A model generated the notes under the pieces. The model saw only the letters and a list, made by a program, of their open reading frames with translations. It was not told where the DNA came from and did not search any database. From assembly GCA_965644295.1 (NCBI GenBank), contig CBFFRP010000426.1:186001-250000 (forward strand): DNA of 64,000 nt, in the 5' to 3' direction. Of this stretch, positions 34,282 through 49,630 are shown one piece after another. Made by a program: the position numbers and the translations under genes. The stretch is from Paraphysomonas bandaiensis (lineage: Eukaryota > Chrysophyceae). Within the stretch, counting starts at the first letter, position 1; each line of letters begins with the position of its first letter.

Positions 34282-35654
34282 ATGTGTACTATCGATACCA
34301 TAAGATTGGCTATTACAGCAGTTGTGGCTGTACGAGTGATAATTGGATTATATTTAATGATAGTAGGAGGATTATTTGCAACAACAGATGCTATTATTCA
34401 AGGCTATGGCGTATATTTTATTGAGGCCGGGGCTGGAATAACGATGATGGGCTTCACTATTCTATTAATATCATATCCTATGATGTTTGCTGTAAAGAGA
34501 CATAATAGATTTGTACTGTTACTATGTTTCGTTATTGAGAGTGTTGTGTTTGCCCAATTGGTGTCTGTCGGTCTGAATTGTTATACGCCTACAGTGCCTA
34601 TCTTTCCTGCGGCGATGAAGGAGGACTGCGCTAGCAATATTCCCAAAGACCACACCGAGGAAGAATGTGCTGTATACTGGGAATCGGATCGTACGGCAGG
34701 TTTTCGGTTAGTATGGTCTGCAATGTTTACTAAGATTGGAAACGAGGACTTCTACCAGATAATGAGCACCTTGGAGGACGATAACCTGTGTTGTGGCTTT
34801 GGCCCACCCCTAAGATGCGTCAATGACACTCGCCCGTATCCCTCTGATCGACCTGTCGATGGACTTCGTAGTCGTATGCAAGACAATCGACTGATATGCG
34901 GTCAAGTAGATGGTTATTATCGACATCAAAAAAATTGCATCGATTTTTTTGATGAAAACACCGTTCCGAAGATATTGGGTGGGTGCGAGTATGACCTAGG
35001 TGCAGGATCCTGTCTAGACTTTGAAGTAATAGGAGATAGTATTGGATGTGCCGCCTATGTCGAAGAGTATGTCGCTAGCCAGGTACTATCTAATGCCCTA
35101 GTGGTGATGGGATCATCATTCATAGTATTTCTGAGGTAAGACATGTCAAAACCGGCTTTGGAATTATCACTTACACTTTGACTTTGTACTCTAGCTTGCT
35201 CATAGATTGCTGCATGTATTGGAAACGAAAGGAATCCGACGTATTCCCAGACTTTATCCACGTAGAAAAAAAGGTGGCTTTCTAATGCTCTTGTATTTTC
35301 TGTTATTAAACAGTTGCACTGCAGAAATCTAAATGGTCCAATTATCACAGAATTAAGGATAATGTAGTTGTTGTGCCGACCAAAGATTACCTGTACAAGA
35401 GGGGTTTCCTTCCGGAACAAAATATGAGACCAGTGCTTATACAAGATGAGGAGGAGAAGATCGGAGATCTAGATAATGTTACAGCATCGGAAGTGAATAG
35501 AACTAGGAATAGTGTTACGGGACCGAACAGGACGCATGAAAGTGTACAGGGTCATGTCAAGACAAATGCATCGGTGCCCGATGTGAATAGAACAAAAGGG
35601 TCTGTTGATGTGAATAGAACAAAAGGGTCTGTTGCTGATGTTGACAGGACATAA
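34282..35654 (+). CDS. Tetraspanin-like membrane protein
   Basis: Three exons: 34282-35135, 35195-35273 and 35325-35654, with introns of 59 and 51 bp; 420 residues. There are four hydrophobic segments: ~7-31, ~46-68, ~75-98, and a fourth at ~272-292 completed across intron 1 (VVMGSSFIVFLSLLIDCC). Between the third and fourth lies a large Cys-rich loop with LCCGFG, the CCG signature of the tetraspanin large extracellular loop, and several further cysteines for disulfides. Juxtamembrane DCC could be palmitoylated. The cytosolic tail of ~120 residues ends with imperfect repeats of VNRTKGSV. Tetraspanins organise membrane microdomains and partner proteins. The loop is longer than in animal tetraspanins. 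Confidence 0.78.
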
Positions 35655-35854
35655 TGAATTGCATCTATGATGTTCCGAATAGATGACTTATGAAGTGTTA
35701 CATTAGTCTGGCCTATACCTTTAATTTTTTAAACAGAGTGTATGTATTTATAACAATCTAGACATACGAATAATTAATTGCAATGCCAATAATTGGATGC
35801 TTGATTAATATTTGCGATTATAATTGTTGGATACCTCTCACCAATTACTTGTTA
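35655..35854. other. Intergenic DNA after the tetraspanin-like gene
   Basis: AT-rich, AATTG-containing DNA between the tetraspanin stop and the first synthase tandem unit. Convergent 3' ends. No gene seen. Confidence 0.4.
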
Positions 35855-38800
35855 TCATTACATAAATGGTTCTAAGAATCCGAAACTCCGACTCGGTGGT
35901 GTTATTGGCATTACGTCACATTCAATCACACTTCTTGTAGTATTGTCATAGGTCAATTTAATTTCAATATAAATTTAAGTTTAGATATCAATATAATGTG
36001 CATTTCAGTTATAAAGATACTACACCCAAGAAAATCTCTACGGATATAGCTCGCAGTTATCCTATGCATTTAATGATAAGTGTACTTAAATATCATTAAT
36101 TATAAGCTGTAGCAAATCGAAAGAATCTTACTCTTCATCTATAATCATTAGGTAACCTCTTCTTTTATAAATAAATATTCCGGGGTCACAGAAGGCTCAC
36201 AGTTATACTTCTGCATTGCATCATAATTACTCTGCTTGGTGTTGCTGTAACACATTAACGTTGTTGAAATGCAGTGTTTCGAAATTATTTTATAATAACT
36301 AGTCCATTTTAAAATACAGTATACAGCTGACTGCTATCTAGTCAAGCTCTCTCTCCAATAACAAGCAATCAAAATATCATAATTAAACAGATGCTGCAAG
36401 ATTAGCAGTACCCTCTAATGCGGCGGCAATTTTCATGTTTTGTTGTATCTCTTTCATTAAGGACGGAATCTTGTGCTCAAGGTGCATGAAGTCCTCGGCG
36501 GGAAGTCCTAAACAAGCTCGGAATACATTAATAATGCATTGCCTCTGTGCAGCCAAAGCATTGACAACAGGAGTTCCCGGTGGAACCAATGGAGCCTTGA
36601 GCATATAAGAAAGCAAGGAAAGGACCGAGTGGAATTTTTCGAACTTCCCACAAATAGAATCAAGCGAACCCTTCCATTCTTCTACATCGTCCGCAAGAAT
36701 ATCGCCTGATACAGGATTCGTGCAGACCGTGATTCTTTCGCAGAGTTCAGTTAATACAACAAGGTCCAAAATAAGTGGGGTTGCAAGGAGAGAGTCTTCG
36801 CATGTATTATGCATCACAATAGTGTTCTGAAAAGGTATTAGCATAATTCTACATTCGTATGCCAACTTACAGATCCCCCCATGAATATTTCAGATGTATA
36901 TTCATCCATTGCACGTTTCGAGTCACCAACGTGAGGAACATACCTACACATAAGTCGCCCCATTGTTAGCATATACATCATAATCGAAAAGCGTGGCACT
37001 CACTTGATCACAACGACGTGGTCTGGATGCTCACCCTCCGCATACAGAACACGATTCGACGCTACCATATCGTCCACCACATTGCTCTTCGATATTTCCT
37101 TCGACCGAAACTGCTCCGGAGCAGATAAGTTTTTACCGTCGTTATTTCCAAGATGATTGTATGACACAATGGAGCGAGGCTTGATGCCAGCAGACACAAG
37201 GAAGTCAACCAATACGCTCTTCATTTTAGTTTGGCCTGACTTGAAATCATCACCGCCAATAAATACACCACGACTTTCCGCAAGTTCAATAACTCCCTAC
37301 GTAAGTGACAATTAAAGACGTAATAAAAGTCGCCATTCACTTACCGGCACGAATGTGTTTTGCGGAGACCCGTTGATATAAGAGCACCCCTCCAAGATAC
37401 TTGCTGTTGCAAAAACTGTGGAAGGAGATACTTCCGCTTCTCCGCGCTGAGACAAAGGGTTATAATACGAAAGCATTATAAATGCCACCAATACCAACCT
37501 GAATAGAAGAAAGGAGGTTATCTGCAGTGTCATTTACGCCAGCAATGATATCACAGAAGCGCTCTGTGTTAGCAGTCCACAAAACAATGACTTTGTCCAA
37601 TCCATTGTTCTCCTTGAATTCGCGGATATTGCGTCGGACGGTATCCAAGTGCTCCTGCTTGGTGCCAGGAAGGACGTTATCGGCACGGTCGCTCTGGTTT
37701 GCTGCAATGAATTCAGGGTAGTAGACACTAGGTAAAGGGGACAGTTTTGACATTTCATCCTTCAGTTGACGTTGGAGGTCATAGTCCAATACCTGTGGAA
37801 GAGTCATGAACACAGCCAAAACTCTTAGTTACATGACAACCTGACTACGAGCCATACAGGTCCCCAGGTCACTCGAGTTGATATCCCAGCCGCCAATGAC
37901 GATGTCATTAGGGTCCACCATGGGTAGCATGTCCTTAAAGGGGATGTAAATAGACTTGCCAGTGGCATCCTCACCAAGACGCACAGTGGAACTCTGAGTG
38001 AGAGACCCAAGATAGTTTGCACGACGAACTCCTTCTTTCGTATTCCACGACAACTTGAGTCTGTTAGCAAGAACACCTGCAGTGTAGGTGCTTCCATTGT
38101 TACCACCCCACCCCACAAGCATTACTCCCAACTTAGGGACCCTCGTCTCTGTCTTAAAGACCATCTCTCTGCTTACAGGAGTCACCACATTCCCTTCCAC
38201 CTTAGTAAAGACATGGTTGTAGCGGGAGAGGATAGCCCCATCAGTGTAGGTGACATTCGGGCTGTTGACCTGCATATCTTTATAAGATACATAGTCATAC
38301 ATATGCATCATATCTCTTACCGTAAATAGTCCTTCAGATGCTTTGGATGTTTGCATATTGAAGCGCGGTGAAGTGTTGGAACTCAAAGGCAGTGATATTA
38401 TGACGTTGCTAACTCTTGTAAAATTATGAGCTGACTTGATATTTATATCCGTGTAGGTATATATAAGCGAATCCTTCGAGATAGTATGAGCTCACTTCCA
38501 GAAGACGAATGGTTCACCTTCCTTCAAAACTACTCAATGAATTACCCACACACCTTATTATGGTGATATAATTGGACAATCCTATCGAAAAGTCACCCTT
38601 CTATACCAATCATATACCTCATACATAGAAGTACTATAATTGATTGGATCATTCTCATGTGTATGCTGAAAAACCTAAAAGTCAGACTTTATAAAAAACT
38701 AGGCAATTTTAGGTGTTACAACAACCCTAAATAACCGAATTTCTCTATGAAATTTCATTGTGATCCTGTAAACATGCAGCAATCAATCTAGCATCTTGAT

Positions 38801-39340
38801 CCAGTGCACATCATTCAAGTTGTTAGTGTATCGTCACATTCACCTCTCGATATATGGCTCATCTCATCTCTGCAAACAGAATAGCCTCAGAAGTGTAACA
38901 TAGTCAGCATATTCAAACAGTAAATCGGATTGATTGGCGGACATGAACCATCTTATAATCATCTTGTAATATGCAGAATACTCTCACCAGTACGAAACAT
39001 GATCGAATGGATTCAACTTTCAATCATATAACACGACACTTACTACTTCCTGGTTTCATCCAAAGCAACGGTCAAGAGAAAGACACTTGTATATTTGATA
39101 GCTTACTGTTTTCTCAAGTACTGCATCATAGTGTATGTTTGCATATGTGTTTGTGATTGTATATTTCTTCTTGGAATGATCTTGGTTTAATATCCAATTA
39201 TTCTAATTATAGGACAAGCAAATGCTTGCACTCTGTAATTATAAAATCATTACATAAGTGGTTCGTTGGAATGATCTGGTTTAATATCCAATTATTCTAA
39301 TTATAGGACAAGCAAATGCTTGCACTCTGTAATTATAAAA
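35855..39340. repeat. Tandem duplication unit 1 (inositol-phosphate synthase copy 2)
   Basis: Starts at the landmark TCATTACATAA.TGGTTCT and repeats from 39341. It includes a 3' flank (~520 bp), the synthase gene and a ~1 kb upstream region. Coding positions are offset by 3456-3458 bp from unit 2. The unit ends in a local 95-bp direct duplication (39173-39267 and 39268-39362) that is single in unit 2. Confidence 0.85.
36383..38356 (-). CDS. INO1: Myo-inositol-3-phosphate synthase, copy 2
   Basis: Six exons in the same places as copy 1: 38356-37841, 37792-37499, 37446-37345, 37296-37004, 36943-36871 and 36826-36383. It encodes 573 residues with all family signatures ([31 protein letters not shown] and others). 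Every intron retains GT-AG and no disabling change is visible, so it should be functional. Its predicted protein appears identical to copy 3 and differs from copy 1 at two residues. It is the distal member of a tandem pair. Confidence 0.95.

Positions 39341-39362
<22 letters not shown>
39173..39362. repeat. 95-bp direct duplication in the synthase 5' region
   Basis: Two adjacent copies beginning GGAATGATCT, with a one-base difference near the start and a small change at the junction. The second copy leads into the downstream tandem unit. The other synthase copies have only one. Confidence 0.85.
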
Positions 39363-42707
<3,345 letters not shown>

Positions 42708-43095
42708 TCATTACATAAGTGGTTCTAACAATCAGAACCTCCGACTCAGTGGTTTGATTGGGTTAATTGGCAGACGTCACATTCGAATCACACTTCTTGT
42801 CGTATTATCATAGGCAACAATATAAATTAAAGTGTATATAGCAGCATAATGCTCAGTTCCAGAGGCACAGTAGATACTTACTCTTCATCAATAAACATTT
42901 GGTAATCCCTTCTTTATTTAATAAAGATTCCAGGTTCCATTCCAGGGTCACAGGAGGCGCACAGTTACTTCCGCACTGCTTATACCTCTGCTGGCCGTGA
43001 CAGATGAATGCTGTTGAATAGCAGAGCTTTGAAATTACTTTATAATATCCAGTATACAGCTGAATGCTTTCTTTCTAGGAGCAAGCGCGCAATAT
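42708..43095. repeat. Remnant of a third tandem unit (3' flank only)
   Basis: Repeats the start of the tandem unit: the TCATTACATAAGTGGTTCT landmark, CCGACTCAGTGGTTTGATTGGG, ACACTTCTTGTCGTATTATCA, a GGTCACAGGAGGCGCACAG block and ACAGCTGAATGCTTTCT. It is more diverged than units 1 and 2 and no synthase coding follows. It marks either the old insertion edge or a lost third gene. Confidence 0.65.
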
Positions 43096-43199
43096 CTTAC
43101 TGTACGGGAATATCCGCAATACCAAGAAAGGGAAAGGAAATGATATGTTGTGTGGCACTATATTTTAGATTGTAAAATATATCGGTCGACTATTAGTTA

Positions 43200-43329
43200 C
43201 TCTAGTAAATGCAATTATATATTGATTGCTTTAGAGCAGGCATGTGTAAAAACAGCAAACAAAAATTCTAATAATATCTGCAATTATTACTGGCTACAAC
43301 CTGCTTCAGTTTATTGTTACGCAGCCCTG
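43200..43329 (-). repeat. Dispersed repeat with CAGGGCTGCG end, third copy
   Basis: In reverse complement it begins CAGGGCTGCGTA.CAAT.AA.TG and contains GCAGGTTGTAG and ATAATTGCA, as at 20022-20080, with a shorter spacing. The overlapping 105-codon open frame at 43150-43467 has no recognisable protein and is probably incidental. Confidence 0.45.
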
Positions 43330-43781
43330 CTTCACAGCAACAATATTGATGGATACATGGATACTACATACATTTATATTCCTGTTTACAGAAGTCGCAA
43401 GTATGATGCAGTATCTGACTACCTGATATCAGAGTGTCAAGGTCACTATGTCTCATATATCCCTTGATGGTGATTGGTCGAGTCTATATGTTTATGCAGA
43501 AGTTTTGTGAGAATATACTGTAGACTATTAAACCTAATTGAGCGAAAAATGGAGGCCTCATATGATAGAGGAAGTACAATGAAATTGTTAAGGGCCGCAT
43601 GATACGGAGGTTGGCATAACGAACAATAACTAGAGCGCATTGTATACAAACAGCATAACGCCTATTTCCTGCTAGTATTTACAGTACTTGAGTCAACAAT
43701 ATTACATGTTTCATCGCATATCACATCTGCTCTGTAAAACACTTGGCCACATATGTTGGCCTCTAACAGAAAACTGAGGGG

Positions 43782-44585
43782 CTAAAGCTTAGGCGGAGGG
43801 CAATACCTGCTGTAGTTCCTGGAGTAACCTTCCAGTCCCATTCGTTCGAAATTTACATAATCCCATCGATAGAGGTTGAATATTTTTTTTGCCGTTGCTT
43901 CGTCAAGAAATCGACAAAGATTCTCGTTGGAATGACGGTGATAAGACTGTTTGTCATGTCTGGAATGCAAGCTTTCGTACAATGCTTTATATTCTGTGAA
44001 GTTGGGCATATTGGCGTAGGCATCTTCAACGTGATCACGTTCCAATTGAAGTACTCGCGTATAATTTACACGGCCCAAATTGCAGTTCTGTACTTGTGAC
44101 ATAAGATGAGGGTCTCTAGCCGCTATGGTACCGTCACTGCGTGTTGCAAGTATAGATATAAAATATTTAAAGTTATTTTTTGAAGGATTGGTATCCGTAA
44201 TACTTTGCCATGTGACCTTTGGATTGTTGAAATTTCCTTCTAACTTGTAGCTATTGAAAGGGTTACTGGGATCGTTGTACTTGTCCATGTAGGCTGACAA
44301 TACCCTTGTCAGGGGGTCTCTTACCATAACATAGAATGCGTAATCGGGATTCATCATAAGACCATTGATTCGTTTCGTCAAATCTATATGAAGAGGGTGT
44401 TGCTTGTATCCAGTTACATGTTCCACAAAATCAACCGCTTCACGACTTCCACATTTCGGAGACCAACAAAAGAATAGTTTAGCATAAGGATCAACCATAA
44501 CATTAGGCTGATAATTCACAGAAAATGAGTTGGCAAAGAAAACATAAATTCCAAATAAGAGCATTAAAAAGGATAAGCGATTCAT
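43782..44585 (-). CDS. Golgi-type carbohydrate sulfotransferase-like protein
   Basis: A single exon of 267 residues. The N-terminus (~4-20) is a hydrophobic signal anchor, giving a type II membrane topology with the enzyme in the secretory lumen. Two PAPS-binding elements are visible: a 5'-phosphosulfate loop FFCWSPKCGSRE (38-49), with the expected Pro-Lys-Cys-Gly core, and a 3'-phosphate element RDPLTRVLSAY (89-99), with the invariant Arg and Ser. The C-terminal half has the helical spacing of the Sulfotransfer_2 family, and several N-glycosylation sequons occur (e.g. NYTR, NFTE, NYSR). It would transfer sulfate from PAPS to a sugar on a glycoprotein or glycan; the acceptor is unknown. The lack of introns is unusual here but shared with SKI8 and the cupin gene. 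Confidence 0.85.
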   Translation of the reverse strand: MNRLSFLMLLFGIYVFFANSFSVNYQPNVMVDPYAKLFFCWSPKCGSREAVDFVEHVTGYKQHPLHIDLTKRINGLMMNPDYAFYVMVRDPLTRVLSAYMDKYNDPSNPFNSYKLEGNFNNPKVTWQSITDTNPSKNNFKYFISILATRSDGTIAARDPHLMSQVQNCNLGRVNYTRVLQLERDHVEDAYANMPNFTEYKALYESLHSRHDKQSYHRHSNENLCRFLDEATAKKIFNLYRWDYVNFERMGLEGYSRNYSRYCPPPKL

Positions 44586-46386
44586 TTTATAATAACTTTA
44601 ATGGACTGTCTCACAAGTGTAGGACACAAACTACAATAACAATGAATGAATGAATGAATGTTCAGTAAGTGATTGCTGTAAAGACACACTGAACAAGTGG
44701 TACAACAGGCAACAATCAATTAGTCCGCACCAAATACTTCAATCAAACTTTAACAAGTGCATCAACAGCCACACCGAAATGTCATCAAGTATATTTGTGG
44801 TACTGCTGAATATTGTGAGCTATTTTAGGTGTATAAAAATGGCAAAAGCGTGCTAAATACCCTTCTTTTTAGCACTTAAACCCCTAAATCCATGATATTT
44901 AGCCCATGAAAATGGCCTTTATACAGCCATATGTTATTCCCACACATCGTCAACGCACGAACCATACCATACCCCACCAGCCAGATCATCAGATTTGAGA
45001 GTGAGGACAAGAAGAAGAGGATCATATCTACAACAGAAGGCGAATGTAGGCTTGTATTATGACCTAAACTGCAGATTATTGAGTCATGTTGTTGATAAGG
45101 CTGATATTACTTCACTGTATCGGAAGCGTCATGCTTTGCAATACCATCACAATCTCCTTTTTACCATTGACAACTTGAGATTCCATGGGATTAGGAAAGA
45201 AAGGGAAGTGGAAGGGGTCCATGGAGAGATACTGATTGAGCAGTCTAATTCAGAAGCTATGCCTGAGCATACTGTGCTCAGCATATTCATCATGAGAAGC
45301 TGTCCCAATCTCTTATTCAGAATGATTCCAACTACACGATTAAAAAAGAATATAAGAATTGAGTATCATTAGTGGAAGGCTTTCAAAATCGAGAAACTCT
45401 TCTTTTGTAAGTAGTTTTTCCATGGAGCAGTTCCAGCATAGTGAATGACCTTCCTCGAGAAAATCAGAGTCGGACATTCAGTTTATAGTGATGTTATTCA
45501 TTCCGGTAGTTGAAGCATATTCCGTATATGCCAGTATTGTATGTATGTGTATTTTACGACTCCAAAGACACTAGTACCAGAACCCTGTGATCGCTCATAA
45601 ATGTATTAGCTAATATACCGTCAGTATCATAAAATCGTTCTCAAAACAAGTGTTAACTAGGTAATTAGTAATTAGTGGTGATCAGCTGCTAAGAGACACT
45701 AAAGCTAGTATACTTGCGATCTACTGCCCTCGTGTAGTATTCGCTCTATCAAGTCAAGCGTTCACTAATACGACACTCCATCAATGGAACTCCGAAAAAG
45801 TACATATAGGTAGTTCGCAGTACCTAATCTCGCCCACCGATGTCAGTATTTTATACAGGGATGGCAACGGTTACTATTAACTATTAACCACTTCTATGTT
45901 TCATGTATCTCCAGAAGATAATGTACTAATAACTAATACAACCCTTCTATAGTCCGTCTGGTAGTGGTTAACTGCGAATTTGTGATATATTACCTAGTCA
46001 CACTAAAGTGGTGTAAAAGAACAGTCAAAGTAAAAATGGCTCAAACAACCTAAATTTAGTTCTTAATCTAGTCATAAATTGTACTCACACAGCAGGTAAA
46101 GTAAAACCAATGTAGCATAGATCAGGTCAAAACGAAGTTAGAGAGAACAGAGAAATAGGGATATAGAAGCATGTAATCTCTAGAGTGTCGCCTATTCTAT
46201 AACTTCTATTCTGTTTACGATATGTTGACGAAATATAATTCATTGATTGATTATAATAGTGACGCGTCCTACACTAAAACCCAGATGTAAATTAATTCGA
46301 GAATAAGCCTACTATAATAAATAACGCGATTTGTTGGTTTGAATAGTATTGCGAAGAAGAGGCATCCAGACCCAGATACACAAAAC
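44586..46386. other. Long gap, no confident gene
   Basis: It includes a short GAAT tandem repeat at ~44642-44658, an open frame at 44995-45372 that has no ATG start and no recognisable domain, and a CAGGGATGGCAACGG sequence at ~45856 resembling the end of the CAGGGCT-type dispersed repeats. The rest is AT-rich DNA without exons that I can support. The 44995 frame may be a decayed element. Confidence 0.35.
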
Positions 46387-46657
46387 TCATCCTTTAGAAC
46401 CTGATTTACCGGAACTACTTGGAGCAGAATACTTCACACTCCCAGCACCACTTGATCCAGGGTTGTAGTATGTAGATCCATTATCATTCGCATAGTAATA
46501 TGAACCATTTGAATTCGAGTAATGATAACTTGATCCACTAGAGGAGTTCGTTCCACCGGGTGTGTTATATGTGTTCCCTTGACTGTTTGTTCCGTGACCT
46601 ACAATGATAATATTAATATAGTATGAGTATAATAAAAGTAGTTCAACCTTTTGGCAT
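46387..46657 (-). CDS. Small Ser/Gly/Tyr-rich protein (73 residues) with a 10-base first exon
   Basis: Exon 1 is 46657-46648 (ATG plus seven bases), the intron is 46599-46647 (49 bp, GT-AG), and exon 2 is 46598-46387. The join gives MPKGHGTNSQGNTYNTPGG and then a Ser/Asn/Tyr-rich body with SSYHYSNSNGSYYYAND and GSTYYNPGS motifs, ending in a Lys/Ser tail. The phrase NSQGN.Y...SYHYSNxNGSYYY is familiar from small uncharacterised proteins of fungi and protists, so I take it as a real conserved gene; this rests on memory of the pattern. Function unknown. It is divergent from MLH3 across a TATG array. Confidence 0.7.
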
Positions 46658-47014
46658 TATCGATTATAAATATTGTGATTATATTATGGGATTATGTATA
46701 TATGATAACAGGAGAGGGACTGCAAGGGATCAGTGCATAGTTCATATAGAGATATACAGATATGGATATACAGATACAGACATCTGACTGTACAAGGCAA
46801 CAGAACAATAATTTTATTTTGTATTCAATAATTCGAATACTAATAACTTCAAATGCATAAGATACCATACATATACAGTACCTACAGGCACTAGATGTTC
46901 AAAAAACAAAAGATTGTACAAGAAATTCTGTGTACTTCTGTGTGAACTTCTGTGTGTACGAACACATGTAGGAAATTCCTACCAGTATCTATAAGAAAGG
47001 TATGTCCAGAAGTG

Positions 47015-47226
47015 TATGCATGTATGTATGTATGTATGTATGTATGTATGTATGTATGTATGTATGTATGTACGTACGTATGTATGTATGTATGTATGTA
47101 TGTATGTATGTATGTATGTATGTATGTATGTATGTATGTATGTATGTATGTATGTATGTATGTATGTATGTATGTATGTATGTATGTATGTATGTATGTA
47201 TGTATGTATGTATGTATGTATGTATG
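47015..47226. repeat. (TATG)n array, ~210 bp
   Basis: A tetranucleotide array with a TACGTACGTA variant at ~47070, lying between the small Ser/Gly/Tyr-rich gene (-) and MLH3 (+). Open frames across it are artefacts. Confidence 0.95.
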
Positions 47227-47335
47227 TGTGCAGGTAGGTGTATGGGTACACTAAGTGGGTACTGTATGTGGACATGGGTATCAGGCGGAATGTCCTCATA
47301 GATCTCTTAAATACTCAAACACAATCCACACAGAC

Positions 47336-49630
47336 ATGAATAACTCTATACGTTATACCCCTGAAATCACTGAGCAAAGCAACGTATCTACTATCAATGG
47401 CATTGTGGAAGAACGTCAGTGTATCACATGACATCTATCAGTCTCCACCTCATACATACATATATACACAGTCATCAGCCACTGTATCAATCCAGACGTA
47501 TACGACATCAACATCACTATAGATATACCCAGATACACTCTTATTCTATCCACTATAGGTAACATTACCATACATATCAGTCTATGACACTTAAGGGGTT
47601 CATATGAGGTCAGGGAGATCAGCTCCTGTATCATCAGAGACTCTCTATGCTCTCACAGGAGTGGCTCATATTCAATCATATACTTCTCAAACTAACAATG
47701 AATGCAGTTTTAATGATATTAGAATTATGGATAGTCAGATACCTGCTGTGCAATACACTCTTATTGTTCAAGACATATTTCAACACATGAATGTCCGGAG
47801 GCAGTCGATTCGTGCTGAAATGGAATTAACTCTAATCCAAGAATTACTTGAAGAGACGGCCTTATTAAATCATAAAATAAACTTTAGGCTCGTTAATGGC
47901 AGTAACAACAGAGAGTTATGTCGGATTGAGGCGAAATCCAGTGTTTTGGAAGGTGTTTTAATGCGCTTCGGTGAAGAGGCTGTTCCGGATACTTCGGCGA
48001 TAAAGGTAAACCATACACAGCTTTCATGTTTATATTACATAGTCTCCTGTGTTAGTGGGTGTCTTATGATGTTGGAGAGGTCCGCGTGGAAGGTATTATG
48101 TCGCTTCCTATTCCCAGCGCTTGTGGCAGCAGAGGTTGCATAAACATTTATGTGAATGGTAAATGGGTTCGTGGCGGTGGACTAGTAGGTGAGGTAGTAA
48201 AGAAAATGTATGCGATATGTCTCCATCCCGTGAGTTCTTCTGGACCTTCTCCACGGCACAGCACTACCCGACCTGCCCTTCCGGTGTGCGTCCTTCGTGT
48301 CACTTGTCCGCATTCATCATATCCGCTACCACAACCTCTTATTCATTGTATACACATGATGTTAATCCACACTCTTTGTCCAAGCAGCCCCGCGGCAAGT
48401 GTTATCCCTTCCATAGACGAACTGTTTGTCGCCTTAAAGCAAGGAGGAATGGGTGACGATAGCGCCATGGTGAAAGAATGCTACCAGAAAGGATGTCCCC
48501 CTTCCAGTTCAGGAAATGATCACATATTAGTCTTGCCGGTGTCGGGATTGGAAGACAAGAAACGGGTGTTCGAAGGATCTGAGGAATTGGAGGTATTCAG
48601 CTCCAGTCGGGATTGTGATGTGCTATTTGAGGAGGCCTTTCTCTCTCAAGCGGCTCTTAATCACGAGAAGCTGTCTGGGTGCCCTATCAGCCGGGTAGAG
48701 TCTACTGATTTGAATTTAACATCAGAGAGGGTGATAGATGTCAGTCGTGTAACGGAAAGGGTGATAGAAGTAAGAAGTAGCAGGTACATTCCCGTTAATT
48801 GTGATCAAGCTGCTTGGAATGAAGATAGTGATATATTTGAAAGGGTCCATCATAAGTCAGTAAATTCTGTTGAATTAGATGAAGACTTTGGTCCTTGTGA
48901 AGACGTGGTTCCTGTAACTTCTTTTCAGACTGCGCCTCTTAGTCTCTCTAAAGAATCTCTTTTCAGTGAACTGGTACCTTTGGCGCAAGTGGATGACAAA
49001 TACATACTCGCCGTGGCTGATGGGTTGGTAATTTCTGTGGACCAGCACGCTGCAGATGAAAGAGTTCGACTAGAATCAGCCCGAAAACTGCTTAACCTTG
49101 ATAGGGAGACAGGACGGCTAATAAAGAGTTCGCGACGGATTAACGCCTTGGTCCCAATAACAGACTCGACAGTTTACCGCACCCTTGTTTCGGATTGGTG
49201 TCATGATGTGTGTACAGAATGGGGATTTTCTTACTCTATTCGCCCCAGCGAGAGCAGAACAAGTCGTACTAATTTTGTCCTGTATAACACTCCTGTAATT
49301 GAGAACGAAGTACTTACAGTGTCTGATTTTATCGAATTTGTGCGGTATATTGGAGATCAAAGATGCTTGCCACGTTCTGCCCTTGAACCCCCGGCAGTTT
49401 CACGAATCCTTGCGTCCAGTGCATGTCGACACGCAATCAAGTTTGGTGATATTCTCTCCCCACAAGAGTGTGCCGATTTGCTGAAATCGCTTTCAAAAAC
49501 ACACATGCCTTTCCAGTGTGCTCACGGAAGACCTTCTATCGTTCCATTGGTTAAATTCTGTCGAGATGGTGTCCGAAAGGACATGAATGAACGTAAACCT
49601 ATGTACTATACTATTGCAAGAGAAAGATAA
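47336..49630 (+). CDS. MLH3: MutL homologue MLH3 with degenerate N-terminal ATPase
   Basis: My model: exons 47336-47414, 47472-47558, 47596-48005 and 48056-49630. The C-terminal half is clearly MLH3: the endonuclease motif DQHAADERVRLE, SSACRHAIKFGD, and the zinc-site phrase FQCAHGRPSIVPLV. The transducer domain is also visible (MNVRRQS...LLNHKINFRLVNG, then CINIYVNGKWVR). The N-terminal exons align with MutL ATPases (SIRYTPEITEQSNVSTING, VEEL, then INITIDIPRYTLILS), but motif I reads EELISHCINP instead of the expected ELVLNSIDA-like sequence, the DNG motif reads STIG, and no GFRGEAL is seen. MLH3 with MLH1 nicks DNA in mismatch repair and meiotic crossover formation. Two further short introns (48230-48261 and 48348-48387) are possible; together they keep the frame, so the length is ~690-717 residues. 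Start codon and exons 1-2 are the least certain parts. Confidence 0.8.

Noticed and set aside
43150-43467. A 105-codon open frame
   Set aside because: No clear start or domain, and it overlaps a dispersed CAGGGCT-ended repeat.
44995-45372. A 125-codon open frame
   Set aside because: No ATG start and no domain; a decayed element is possible but not supported enough to call a gene.
48217-48456. Possible frameshift in MLH3
   Set aside because: Two candidate short introns (32 and 40 bp) together preserve the frame, and the unspliced frame is also open, so no frameshift need be invoked.
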